From Celeribacter naphthalenivorans (lineage in GTDB: Bacteria > Pseudomonadota > Alphaproteobacteria > Rhodobacterales > Rhodobacteraceae): a DNA stretch of 64,000 nucleotides. The notes beneath the pieces are model-generated. The model made no database searches. It was not told where the DNA came from and saw only the letters and a list, made by a program, of their open reading frames with translations. The stretch spans positions 1-64,000 of the forward strand of contig NZ_JAIVLK010000004.1 of the NCBI RefSeq assembly GCF_020524585.1, written 5' to 3'. Position 1 is the stretch's first letter, and each line of letters opens with the position of its first letter. Of this stretch, positions 16,711 to 24,682 are shown one piece after another. Both the position numbers and the translations under genes were made by a program.

Positions 16711-17550
16711 ATGCTTGATGTGAAACATTTGACGAAACGGTTTGGCGAAAACACCGCCGTGGACAATGTCAGTTTCACCGTCGACCGGTCGATGATGATC
16801 GGCATCATCGGACGCTCGGGCGCGGGCAAGTCGACCTTTTTGCGCATGATGAATCGTTTGACGGACGCCTCCGAAGGCGAATTGAAGTTCGAGGGCCGCA
16901 ATGTCCTGTCGCTCACCGGCAAGGACAAGCGCGACTGGCAATCCGATTGCGCGATGATTTTCCAACAGTTCAACCTCGTGCCGCGCATGGATGTTGTGTC
17001 CAACGTGCTGCATGGCACTTTGGGTCGCCGTTCCACGCTTGCGACCATGTTCAACCTCTATCCCGAAGAGGATATTCACAAGGCGATCGACATTCTCGGT
17101 CGCCTTGGCATTTCCGAACATGCCACCAAACGCGCCGAGGCTTTGTCAGGCGGTCAGCAACAGCGCGTCGCCATCGCGCGTGCTCTGATGCAGGACCCGA
17201 AAGTCATTCTGGCCGATGAACCCATCGCCTCTCTCGACCCGATGAACGCGCAAACCGTGATGGAGGCGCTCCGCCGCATTCATGACGAAGACGGGCGTAT
17301 GGTGATCGCCAACCTTCACACCCTCGACACCGCGCGCCGCTATTGCGACCGGATCATCGGCATGCGCGACGGGCGCGTGGTCTTTGACGGCACGCCTGCG
17401 CAGCTCACCACCGGTGTGGCGCGCGACATCTACGGCGCCGGTGCGGATTTTTCCGAGGCCGCCACATCCACCGAAATTCGCGACCATGAAGCCCTAGACC
17501 ACGACGCTTTGGAAAAGGCCGAAATCCGGGCCGCCGAAGTCGCGATCTAA
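16711..17550 (+). CDS. phnC: Phosphonate ABC transporter ATP-binding protein
   Basis: A 279-residue ATPase energising phosphonate import. Walker A is GRSGAGKST (residues 34-42), the signature LSGGQ begins at residue 145, and Walker B is [12 protein letters not shown]. It has a C-terminal extension of about 30 residues rich in Glu and Asp that shorter homologues lack. A GAGGGG ribosome site lies before the ATG at 16711; an upstream in-frame start at 16675 sits inside the Pho-like repeat and is rejected. It is first in the phnC-D-E1-E2 transport operon. Confidence 0.93.
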   Translation: MLDVKHLTKRFGENTAVDNVSFTVDRSMMIGIIGRSGAGKSTFLRMMNRLTDASEGELKFEGRNVLSLTGKDKRDWQSDCAMIFQQFNLVPRMDVVSNVLHGTLGRRSTLATMFNLYPEEDIHKAIDILGRLGISEHATKRAEALSGGQQQRVAIARALMQDPKVILADEPIASLDPMNAQTVMEALRRIHDEDGRMVIANLHTLDTARRYCDRIIGMRDGRVVFDGTPAQLTTGVARDIYGAGADFSEAATSTEIRDHEALDHDALEKAEIRAAEVAI

Positions 17551-17605
17551 CGACCTTTCATCCCCGCATTTGAACATCCGCGGGAATAACCAACTGGAGA
17601 CAGAG

Positions 17606-18505
17606 ATGAAAAAACTGCTTGCTGCCGTTCTGGCCACCACTGCCCTCACGGGGGCTGCTCAGGCTCAGGACATCACCGAATTCCGTCTTGGCATCCTTGG
17701 CGGCGAAAACGCTCAGGACCGTGTGGCGTCGAACTCCTGCTTTGCCGACAAACTCGCCGAGGCTCTGGGCGTCGAAGTGAAAATCTTCACCCCGGCCGAC
17801 TACAACGGCGTGATGCAGGGCCTTCTGGGCGGCACCATCGACGCCGCATGGATGGGCGCCTCCTCCTACGCTGGCACCTACATCGCCGACCCGGAAGCGG
17901 TCGAGCCGGTGCTCGTGAAACAGAACCTCGACGGGTCCATCGGCTACTATTCCGTGGGCTTTGCCCGCAAGGACAGCGGCGTGACCTCGCTTGACGATCT
18001 GAAGGGCAAGAACTTCGGTTTCGGTGATCCGAACTCCACCTCCGGCTACCTGATCCCCTCCATCGAAATCGCCGAAGCAGGCTATCCGATGGTGCCGGGC
18101 GAGTTCTTTGGTGATGTCGTCTTCACCGGCGGTCACGAGCAAACCATCGTCGCTGTGAACAACGGCGATGTGGACGCAGGTGTGACCTGGGCCGACGGTC
18201 TGGGCGAATGGGAAGACGGCTACAACTCCGGCGCGCTGCGCAAAGCTGTGGATGCCGGTCTCGTCGACATGAATGACTTCGTGCAGATCTGGCAATCCAA
18301 CATCATCCCGGAAGGCCCCTTCGTGCTGCGCAAGGCCCTGCCGCAGGACGTGAAAGACATGGTGACCGAGATCACCGCGAACCTCTGGGAAGAAGATGCA
18401 GATTGCGCCTACGGCGTGGCTGCGGGTGACGCGAAAGACTTTATCCCGGTCGATCACGACACCTATGCCTCCATCGTGGCGGCGCGTCTGGCGAAATCCA
18501 ACTAA
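17606..18505 (+). CDS. phnD: Phosphonate ABC transporter substrate-binding protein
   Basis: A 299-residue periplasmic binding protein with a Sec signal peptide (MKKLLAAVLATTALTGAAQA). The mature protein shows PhnD family features: FRLGILGGENAQDR at its start, WMGASSYAG for ligand contact, and GYYSVGFARKDSGV leading to NSTSGYLIPS, the serine/threonine cluster that binds the phosphonate group. GGAGA lies at 17596-17600, 5 bases before the ATG. A strong hairpin follows the gene, which probably raises phnD mRNA over that of the permease genes, as usual for binding proteins. Confidence 0.94.
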   Translation: MKKLLAAVLATTALTGAAQAQDITEFRLGILGGENAQDRVASNSCFADKLAEALGVEVKIFTPADYNGVMQGLLGGTIDAAWMGASSYAGTYIADPEAVEPVLVKQNLDGSIGYYSVGFARKDSGVTSLDDLKGKNFGFGDPNSTSGYLIPSIEIAEAGYPMVPGEFFGDVVFTGGHEQTIVAVNNGDVDAGVTWADGLGEWEDGYNSGALRKAVDAGLVDMNDFVQIWQSNIIPEGPFVLRKALPQDVKDMVTEITANLWEEDADCAYGVAAGDAKDFIPVDHDTYASIVAARLAKSN

Positions 18506-18518
18506 GCGCCTTTGATAC

Positions 18519-18556
18519 AAGACCTCGCGTGGTTCACGCGGGGTCTTTCCTTTTGA
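18519..18556 (+). terminator. Attenuating terminator between phnD and phnE1
   Basis: A 13-base-pair stem (18519-18531 with 18535-18547; core CGCGTG/CACGCG, one G-T pair) with a 3-base loop, followed by TCCTTTT. It sits inside an otherwise continuous operon, so partial read-through to phnE1 is likely. Confidence 0.8.
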
Positions 18557-18582
18557 CGACTTCCCGACAGGACTGACCCGAC

Positions 18583-19446
18583 ATGGCCGATCTGACAGCG
18601 GCGTCTTTGGACGTCACGCGCGCGCATTACATGGCGCTCACCCGCCAACGCCGCCTCTACGGCGGGCTCATGCTTTTGGTCTTTGTCCTGTTGCTGGCCG
18701 CAGGTTTCGGCATCGCCAACGACCGCAACGCCGGGGGCTTTCTGCCCGGTCTGCCGCATATCTTCGACTTTCCCGCCGATGTGATCTCGGAAGCCTGGGA
18801 AAAGCGCGTGAACCTTCCGGGACATCTCCTGCGCGCCTTGCCAGCCCTGATCGAGACCATCAATATCGCCGCTGTGGCAACGCTTTTGGGCGCGCTGGGA
18901 GCGATCCTTCTGTCAATGCTTTCGACCCAGGGTCTGGCCCCATGGCCGCGCCTCATCCCCGTGTTCCGTCGCATGATGGATTTGATGCGTGCGATGCCTG
19001 AGATCGTGATCGCCTTGGTGCTGATCTTCATCTTGGGCGGTGGCCCTGTGCCCGCCGCCATCGCCATCGCCTTTCACACCGTCGGCGCGCTGGGCAAGCT
19101 GTTCTCCGAAGTGAACGAGAACGCCGATCTCAAACCGCTCGAAGGCCTCGCCTCCGTCGGCGCCACATGGCCGCAGCGCATGATGTTGGGCCTCGTGCCG
19201 CAGGTCGCGCCGAATTGGTTCTCCTATGCTTTGCTGCGCTTTGAAATCAACATCCGCGCCTCTGCGATCCTCGGCTTTGTCGGCGCGGGCGGCATTGGGT
19301 ACGAGCTGAAGAACGCGATCTCTTGGGGCACAGGCAAATTCGACGAGGCCGCCGCCGTCTTTATCCTCCTGTTCCTGACCATTATGGTCTTCGACCAACT
19401 GTCCTCTTACGTGCGCAACCGCATGACCTACGGAGCCGCCAAATGA
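18583..19446 (+). CDS. phnE: Phosphonate ABC transporter permease, subunit 1
   Basis: A 287-residue inner-membrane permease. It has an N-terminal helix near residues 25-47 and a core of about five helices with the ABC-permease EAA loop region (GLASVGATWPQRMMLGLVPQVAP) that contacts PhnC. The end of the gene overlaps the next permease gene by four bases (ATGA), so the two should form a heterodimer. Length is normal for PhnE. Confidence 0.92.
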   Translation: MADLTAASLDVTRAHYMALTRQRRLYGGLMLLVFVLLLAAGFGIANDRNAGGFLPGLPHIFDFPADVISEAWEKRVNLPGHLLRALPALIETINIAAVATLLGALGAILLSMLSTQGLAPWPRLIPVFRRMMDLMRAMPEIVIALVLIFILGGGPVPAAIAIAFHTVGALGKLFSEVNENADLKPLEGLASVGATWPQRMMLGLVPQVAPNWFSYALLRFEINIRASAILGFVGAGGIGYELKNAISWGTGKFDEAAAVFILLFLTIMVFDQLSSYVRNRMTYGAAK

Positions 19447-20768
19447 GCCTTGCGACCGCCGCCACTCCCGTCGATATGTCGTCCAAAGCCACGGCCCTGA
19501 TCGCCCGCAAACGGCTCATCACCTTGGCTGTGCCTTTGGCGATCCTCGCCTATTTTACCTATATTTTCTTTGCCTTCGACATCCTCGGTCTGCGCGAGCG
19601 CGCGCGGCTTGATAATGCCGTCGCGCTGGTCTCCGACACCTACAGCTACAAGACCCACGTTGAGCGAAATAACCGCAATGGCGAGATCGAGGTCTCCGTC
19701 GAGGGCGAGCGTAAAGGCATCTATGATGCGACGAATTACCCCTCCTGGGTGACGGTGGGCGAGGAGGTAACGCAGATCGCGCTCGACGACGGAGGCTCCA
19801 TCGAGATCAATGGCGACATCGTGCGATTTGACGTGCCGGGGTTCGGTCTGATCGAAGCCACGCAATCGCGCTCGGATGGCGTGTCGTTGAACCTCGATAC
19901 AGCCGATCTGCCGGACTGGATTTCTTATTCGAACACCCGCCTGACGGTGATGACCGACGCCGCCCGCCTGACCCTGACCAAGGCGCGCACCGAGGTTTTC
20001 GTCTATGAGTTCGGTTGGGAGCTGTTCTGGTTCACGCTGGACAGCCCTTATTACGACCACAGCTTTTCCGAGATTGCCTTTGGTGACCCAATCGACCCAA
20101 CCCGCTCGAACTTGACCGGCGCGTGGCAGGATTTCTGGAATAACTCGATCTGGCGTCATGGTGACGTGGCTTGGGCGCTCTTTGAAACCGTGCTTATGGC
20201 CTTCCTCGGCACCTTCGGCGCCGCCATCATCGCGCTGCCTCTGGCCTTCCTTGCCGCCCGCAACTTTGCCCCCCTCGTGGCGATCCGTATGGCGGCCCGG
20301 CGGTTGTTCGACTTCCTGCGTGGCGTCGATGGGCTGATCTGGACGATCCTCCTGTCCCGCGCCTTTGGGCCGGGGCCGATGACCGGCGCTCTGGCGATCC
20401 TCTTCACCGACACCGGCTCTTTCGGCAAACTCTTCTCGGAGGCGCTCGAAAACGTCGATGGCAAACAGATCGAAGGCGTCGCCTCCACCGGTGCCAAGCC
20501 GCTGCAACGCTACCGCTTCGGGGTGATCCCGCAAATCGTGCCGGTGCTCCTGTCGCAAGTGCTCTATTTTCTGGAATCCAACACCCGTTCTGCCACCATC
20601 ATCGGTGCCATTACAGGCGGCGGCATCGGGCTTTTGCTGACGCAGGCGATGATCACCCAGAAGGATTGGGAAGAGGTGTCTTACTACATCATCCTCGTCG
20701 TGCTTCTGGTCATGGCGATGGACAGCTTCTCCGGCTGGTTGCGGCGCAAGTTGATCAAGGGCGAGTGA
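19443..20768 (+). CDS. phnE: Phosphonate ABC transporter permease, subunit 2, with a large extra-membrane insert
   Basis: A 441-residue second permease, much longer than the usual 260-290 residues. The C-terminal part (about 235-441) is a standard PhnE core: ALPLAFLAARNF, LRGVDGLIWTILLSRAFGPGP, and the EAA loop GVASTGAKPLQRYRFGVIPQ. Between the first helix (about 26-46) and this core lie some 170 residues of soluble, beta-rich sequence with many charged residues, which the membrane topology would place in the periplasm. It overlaps phnE1 by ATGA. The insert could shape substrate delivery from PhnD; that is inference. Confidence 0.9.
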   Translation: MSLATAATPVDMSSKATALIARKRLITLAVPLAILAYFTYIFFAFDILGLRERARLDNAVALVSDTYSYKTHVERNNRNGEIEVSVEGERKGIYDATNYPSWVTVGEEVTQIALDDGGSIEINGDIVRFDVPGFGLIEATQSRSDGVSLNLDTADLPDWISYSNTRLTVMTDAARLTLTKARTEVFVYEFGWELFWFTLDSPYYDHSFSEIAFGDPIDPTRSNLTGAWQDFWNNSIWRHGDVAWALFETVLMAFLGTFGAAIIALPLAFLAARNFAPLVAIRMAARRLFDFLRGVDGLIWTILLSRAFGPGPMTGALAILFTDTGSFGKLFSEALENVDGKQIEGVASTGAKPLQRYRFGVIPQIVPVLLSQVLYFLESNTRSATIIGAITGGGIGLLLTQAMITQKDWEEVSYYIILVVLLVMAMDSFSGWLRRKLIKGE

Positions 20769-20826
20769 GTATTTGAGGCACAAAGGAAACATTTGTATCC
20801 GCGTTTCCTTTGTGCTCGAAATACTC
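20767..20826 (+). repeat. Long imperfect inverted repeat after phnE, GAGTATTT-type (copy B)
   Basis: GAGTATTT (20767-20774) pairs with AAATACTC (20819-20826), and GCACAAAGGAAAC (20778-20790) pairs with GTTTCCTTTGTGC (20803-20815). Only three mismatched positions separate the two stems, and the loop is 12 bases. It begins at the phnE2 stop codon. No T-tract follows. It probably acts as an mRNA end or a partial terminator, and belongs to the dispersed repeat also seen at 7045-7067 and 44730-44754. Confidence 0.65.
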
Positions 20827-20863
20827 CCGCCGGAGGCGACACAAGAAATCTGACAGGTGAGAC

Positions 20864-21478
20864 ATGCCGAAACTGAGCGCGACCGAACCCTTTGTCCACG
20901 AAGGCGCAGAGGTGCATAACGCCACCTTTGGCGCCTATTGCGAGGTGGGCAAAGGGGCGCGGGTGTTGAATTCAGACTTCCTGGATTACGCCTATTGCGA
21001 TCAATTCGCGGACATTGCCAACACGACCGTGGGCAAATTCGCCAATATCGCCGCCTTCACCCGCATCGGGCCGACGGATCATCCCTATCAGAATGCCTCT
21101 CTGCACCACTTCCTCTATCGCTCGTCCTATTATTGGGAGGATGCCGAGGACGATCCGGCGTTTTTCAAAGCGCGATCCGCGCGGCGGACCGTGATTGGCC
21201 ACGACACATGGATCGGCCATGGCGCGATCATCAAGCCGGAGGTCACCATTGGCAACGGCGCCATCGTGGCTTCGGGCGCAATCGTCACGAAAGACGTGCC
21301 GCCCTATACGATCGTTGCCGGTGTGCCGTCGCAGCCGATGCGTCCACGCTACGCAGAAGGCATCGGAGAACGGATCGAGGCGCTCGGTTGGTGGGATTGG
21401 GATCACCAGCGGTTGCGGGCGGCGCTTGAGGATTTTCGCGCGCTGAAGGCCGAGGCCTTTCTCGAGAAATACGAATAA
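20864..21478 (+). CDS. Phosphonate-locus hexapeptide-repeat acyltransferase
   Basis: A 204-residue left-handed beta-helix protein. Hexapeptide turns run from residue 10 to 65 and again around 105-150 (IGHDTWIGHGAIIKPEVTIGNGAIVASGAIV). Between them is a loop with HPYQNASLHHF, where the active-site histidine of the xenobiotic acetyltransferase group would lie. The length and its place after phnE fit the phosphonate-metabolism hexapeptide family (TIGR03308 type). It may acetylate an aminophosphonate before C-P cleavage, as PhnO does in other bacteria; that role is inferred. Convergent with the PhnM-like gene nine bases away. Confidence 0.82.
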   Translation: MPKLSATEPFVHEGAEVHNATFGAYCEVGKGARVLNSDFLDYAYCDQFADIANTTVGKFANIAAFTRIGPTDHPYQNASLHHFLYRSSYYWEDAEDDPAFFKARSARRTVIGHDTWIGHGAIIKPEVTIGNGAIVASGAIVTKDVPPYTIVAGVPSQPMRPRYAEGIGERIEALGWWDWDHQRLRAALEDFRALKAEAFLEKYE

Positions 21479-21487
21479 ACGCCGCTG

Positions 21488-22666
21488 CTATTCCGCAGCC
21501 AGTGACATCCGGTGATCCGCTTGCGCCAGACGCTGCCCGGCCTGTCCGCTCATATAGGCAATGCGCCCGCCTGCGACCGTGGCTTCGATCTCGCGTGTCG
21601 CTTGGTTGACCACCACGAAATCCGCCCGTTTGCCGCGCTCCAGCGTGCCACGATCCGACAGGCGCATGATCTGCGCCGGGTTGGTCGAGACCATCGCCCA
21701 GGCCTTGGGCAGGGCGCAGAGCCCTTTGTCGACCATGGCCCAGACCGCGGCGATCATCGCCGGGTAGTGGTAGTCCGACACCAGCGCATCGCAAAGCCCG
21801 CGTTCGATCAGTTTCTGCGCCGAGATATTGCCGGATTGCGACCCGCCTCGGGCCACATTGGGCGCCCCCATCAGCACCGGATCACCCATCGCCTTGGCGG
21901 CGGCGGCGGCTTTCTCGGAGATCGGGAATTCGGCCACACGGGCGCCCAGGATGCGAAACTCTTCGCGGGTTTCTGCGTCCGGATCATCGTGGCTGCCGTA
22001 GGTCACGCCCAGCGTGTCGAATGCTTCGGCCAATTGCCACAGGTGACGCGGCACCTCGGATTTGCGATCCTTGGCCTCGCGCAGCACCTTGATGAACTCT
22101 TCCGGCGTGCGTCCGCCGCGTTTCGCCCAAGCGGCGAATTCCAGCGGCTCTTTCTTGGCGATCTCGATGGCTTCGGGCAGGTGGTTGTTGAAGATCACAT
22201 AGTCCACGCCAAACCGCCGGATTGCCGCCAAAAGCCGATCCCGGCTGTCGATCATATGCGTCTCGCAGCGGATTTGCAGGCGGATGTCGATGGGCGCGTG
22301 GGCCTCGAAGGCCTGCATTTCCGCCAGCAATTCCTCGGCATAATCCGGGCCACGCAAGCCTCCTTCCCAGGACCAGCATTGCGCAAACCATGCGGTGGTC
22401 ACGCCATGGGCCGCGGCATCGCGGGCCGCCGACGAGAGACCGGAGCGGATCGGGAAGGGCGCGCGCGGACGCGGCGCGATGTGACGCTCGAAGGCATCGC
22501 CATGCAGGTCGATGATGCCGGGCAGGATCATGTAGCCCGAGAGGTCCACCTCCGGGAAACGCCCATGGCCGATATAGCCGTCCTCGATGCTGAGCGGCTG
22601 GAGGCGGAGTGTGTCCTCACAGAGCACCGAAGCACCTGTGAAACTGAGCGGCGGAAGAAGAGCCAT
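21488..22666 (-). CDS. PhnM-like amidohydrolase (second copy)
   Basis: A 392-residue metal-dependent hydrolase of the PhnM family. It keeps the metal-site elements DLHGDAFERHIAPRPR, SHDD, GAPNVARGGSQSGN and SDYHYP, but differs from the canonical PhnM at 30350-31495. VSLMDHTPGQRQF there corresponds to VIFNNHLPEAI here, and the N-terminal domain is longer with SWEGG insertions. PhnM removes pyrophosphate from ribose-1-phosphonate 5-triphosphate; this paralogue may act on a different side chain or a different ester. It lies downstream of phnF on the same strand, so it may be co-transcribed with the regulator. Confidence 0.82.
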   Translation of the reverse strand: MALLPPLSFTGASVLCEDTLRLQPLSIEDGYIGHGRFPEVDLSGYMILPGIIDLHGDAFERHIAPRPRAPFPIRSGLSSAARDAAAHGVTTAWFAQCWSWEGGLRGPDYAEELLAEMQAFEAHAPIDIRLQIRCETHMIDSRDRLLAAIRRFGVDYVIFNNHLPEAIEIAKKEPLEFAAWAKRGGRTPEEFIKVLREAKDRKSEVPRHLWQLAEAFDTLGVTYGSHDDPDAETREEFRILGARVAEFPISEKAAAAAKAMGDPVLMGAPNVARGGSQSGNISAQKLIERGLCDALVSDYHYPAMIAAVWAMVDKGLCALPKAWAMVSTNPAQIMRLSDRGTLERGKRADFVVVNQATREIEATVAGGRIAYMSGQAGQRLAQADHRMSLAAE

Positions 22667-22772
22667 GACGAATACCTGCGAGAAGACCTGTGGTGTTTTA
22701 CCATTGCAGGTTGTTCTACGCAGGCAATGTATCGTCCGCGTGACGTCTGAAATCTTTCACAAAAATCTGACT

Positions 22773-23486
22773 TTATTCATCGGGCGAGACCAAAAGCGTG
22801 ACCCGTTCGCCCGCGAACCATGTCAGTCCCCGCTCAATCGGCACGCCGTCGGGCGTGGTGTTGAGGCTCACGGTGCGCAGCATCGGATCGCCTTCGCGCA
22901 GGCCCAGATGTAGCGCTTGGGTCGCTGTGGCGCGTTCTGCGCTGACACGGGTCTCAGCGCGCAGGTAATCTTCGATGCCGATAGATTTGAGCGCCTGAGT
23001 GACCGAGCTGATTTCGTCAAACGCGGCCATGAGGCCGGGCGTGCGCGCCTCGGGAAAGATCGAGGTGAAATGCGCAACGGGGGCGTCGCCGGACAGTGAC
23101 AGACCCTCATAGACCAGCACAGGATCCCCCAAAGCGAGATGAAGCGCCTCCGCTTCCGCCTGATCGCAGGGCCGGGTCTCCATGCGCAGCACTTTCTTTT
23201 GCGGCAGTCGCCCCGTGGCGCGGATGTTTTGGTGAAACCGCACGCGTTTGCCGATGGGGTAATCCACCGGCGCGCTTTGCACAAAGACCCCCGCGCCGCG
23301 CCGCGAGCGGGTGATGCCGCGTTCGGTGAGATCGGAAAGCGCGTGACGCACCGTGTGGCGATTAACCCCGAATCGCGACGACAGCTCGGCCTCCGTCGGG
23401 AGTTTGTCGCCGGGCCGGTAATGCCCCTTGGCGATCTCTTCAGACAGCGTTTCCGCGATGGATTTCCAGACTGGCGTGCGTGGCAT
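22773..23486 (-). CDS. phnF: GntR/HutC family phosphonate regulator
   Basis: A 237-residue regulator. The N-terminal winged helix (about 5-75: KSIAETLSEEIAKGHYRPGDKLPTE..., here split across positions 8-33, with the recognition helix at NRHTVRHALSDL) is followed by a UTRA effector domain ending in GERVTLLVSP. PhnF proteins repress phn operons until phosphonate or phosphate-starvation signals appear. The gene is divergent from phnG across a 135-base region with matching operators. Confidence 0.9.
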   Translation of the reverse strand: MPRTPVWKSIAETLSEEIAKGHYRPGDKLPTEAELSSRFGVNRHTVRHALSDLTERGITRSRRGAGVFVQSAPVDYPIGKRVRFHQNIRATGRLPQKKVLRMETRPCDQAEAEALHLALGDPVLVYEGLSLSGDAPVAHFTSIFPEARTPGLMAAFDEISSVTQALKSIGIEDYLRAETRVSAERATATQALHLGLREGDPMLRTVSLNTTPDGVPIERGLTWFAGERVTLLVSPDE

Positions 23487-23494
23487 GAGCGTCC

Positions 23495-23516
23495 CGTCAC
23501 CAAAGTTTCACGAAAT
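23495..23516 (+). promoter_or_regulatory. Pho-box-like repeat between phnF and phnG
   Basis: CGTCACCAAAG followed by TTTCACGAAAT gives two 11-base units with TCAC at matching positions, similar to the repeats ahead of phnC. It sits in the shared promoter region of phnF and phnG. PhoB binding is inferred. Confidence 0.4.
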
Positions 23517-23550
23517 TACCCTTGCCGAACAGCAAAGGATCGGCAATTAT

Positions 23551-23600
23551 TTGTCTAGTTGTATAGTAGTTTAGACAACATGGCAAGCTGTCTAGACAAC
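23551..23600. promoter_or_regulatory. Cluster of PhnF-type operators
   Basis: TTGTCTAG (23551-23558), TTGTATAG (23559-23566) and TTAGACAA (23571-23578) are followed by the perfect palindrome TGTCTAGACA (23589-23598). These share the TTGTNTA half-site that GntR/HutC regulators of the PhnF type recognise as a short inverted repeat. The last palindrome ends 24 bases before the phnG start, in a position to block transcription. Confidence 0.7.
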
Positions 23601-23621
23601 AGAGGATGAAAAGAGGCGACG

Positions 23622-24086
23622 ATGGGAAAACCCGAGGCTGTACTCTCTCCCGCACAAGAGGCGCGCAAGGCGTGGATGGGGCTTTTGGCCACATCCGATG
23701 CCGTGCATTTGGCTGAGCGCATTGGTGCATTGGACCTGCCGGAGTTCGATTGGCTGCGCCGTCCCGAAGTGGGTGGCGTCATGGTGCGCGGTCGCATGGG
23801 CGGCACCGGCGCGCCATTTAATCTCGGCGAAATGACCGTCACGCGCTGTTCTCTGCGTTTGGCGACCGGCGAGGTGGGCCATGGCTATGTGCAGGGCCGC
23901 GACAAGCGACAGGCGGAGCAGGCCGCACTCGTGGATGCGTTGATGCAGGGCCCGCGCGCCGATGAACTGCGCGATGCGGTTCTGGCGCCTCTGGAGGCGG
24001 CACAGGTCGTGAGTCGCACTGCACGCGCTGCGAAAGCCGCTGCGACGAAAGTGGACTTCTTTACGATGGTGCGGGGAGAGGATTAA
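23622..24086 (+). CDS. phnG: C-P lyase core complex subunit PhnG
   Basis: A 154-residue subunit of the PhnGHIJ core complex that converts ATP and phosphonate to ribose 1-phosphonate 5-triphosphate and then cleaves the C-P bond. Family features are the N-terminal RKAWMGLLATSD, RPEVGGVMVRGRMGGTGAPFNLGEMTVTR in the centre (longer than can be quoted as one motif; conserved Gly-rich run at about 49-65), and GHGYVQGRDKRQAEQAA. First gene of the lyase operon, with one-base overlap to phnH. Confidence 0.93.
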   Translation: MGKPEAVLSPAQEARKAWMGLLATSDAVHLAERIGALDLPEFDWLRRPEVGGVMVRGRMGGTGAPFNLGEMTVTRCSLRLATGEVGHGYVQGRDKRQAEQAALVDALMQGPRADELRDAVLAPLEAAQVVSRTARAAKAAATKVDFFTMVRGED

Positions 24087-24682
24087 TGCTGGAAAAACAA
24101 ATGAGTGACCAAAGTCTAATCGGCGCCTTCGCGACCCCGCCGCAAGACGCCGCCCGCGCGTTTCGCGCCGCTTTGGAGGCCCTCGCGCGCCCTGGCACGC
24201 TCCATGAGATCAAGGGCGGTCAAGCGCCCGCGCCCGTCTCCGAAGCGGCGGCGAGCTTGCTCCTGACGCTTTGCGACCCGGAAACGCCGCTTTGCCTGAT
24301 GGGTGCACATGACACGCCAGAATTCCGCGACTGGATCGCCTTTCAAATCGGCGCGCCTATCGTTGGCCCCGCAAAAGCCATGTTCGCGCTGGGCACTTGG
24401 GACGCGTTGCAGCCCGTGACCGCCTTTCCCATCGGCACTGCGGAATATCCCGACCGCTCGACGACGCTGATCGTTGAAATGGACACGCTGTCTCAGGACG
24501 GCGCGCAGCTCACGGGGCCGGGGATCGAAACCACGGCCAGCCTGTCGTTGCCCGCCTTGGAGCCGTTTCAAATGAACGCCATGCTCTTTCCGCTGGGTCT
24601 CGATTTTTACTTCACCAGTGGCACGCAGATCGCGGGTCTGCCGCGCAGCACGCAGGTCACTGACATGATGGAGGCCAACTGA
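24086..24682 (+). CDS. phnH: C-P lyase core complex subunit PhnH
   Basis: A 198-residue homodimer-forming subunit of the C-P lyase core. Recognisable features are ARAFRAALEALARPGTLHEI near residue 20, LLTLCDPETPL, and the C-terminal region ALEPFQMNAMLFPLGLDFYF. The ATG at 24086 overlaps the phnG stop by one base and has GGGGAGAGG upstream; a second Met at 24101 is less likely. It overlaps phnI by one base. Confidence 0.93.
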   Translation: MLEKQMSDQSLIGAFATPPQDAARAFRAALEALARPGTLHEIKGGQAPAPVSEAAASLLLTLCDPETPLCLMGAHDTPEFRDWIAFQIGAPIVGPAKAMFALGTWDALQPVTAFPIGTAEYPDRSTTLIVEMDTLSQDGAQLTGPGIETTASLSLPALEPFQMNAMLFPLGLDFYFTSGTQIAGLPRSTQVTDMMEAN

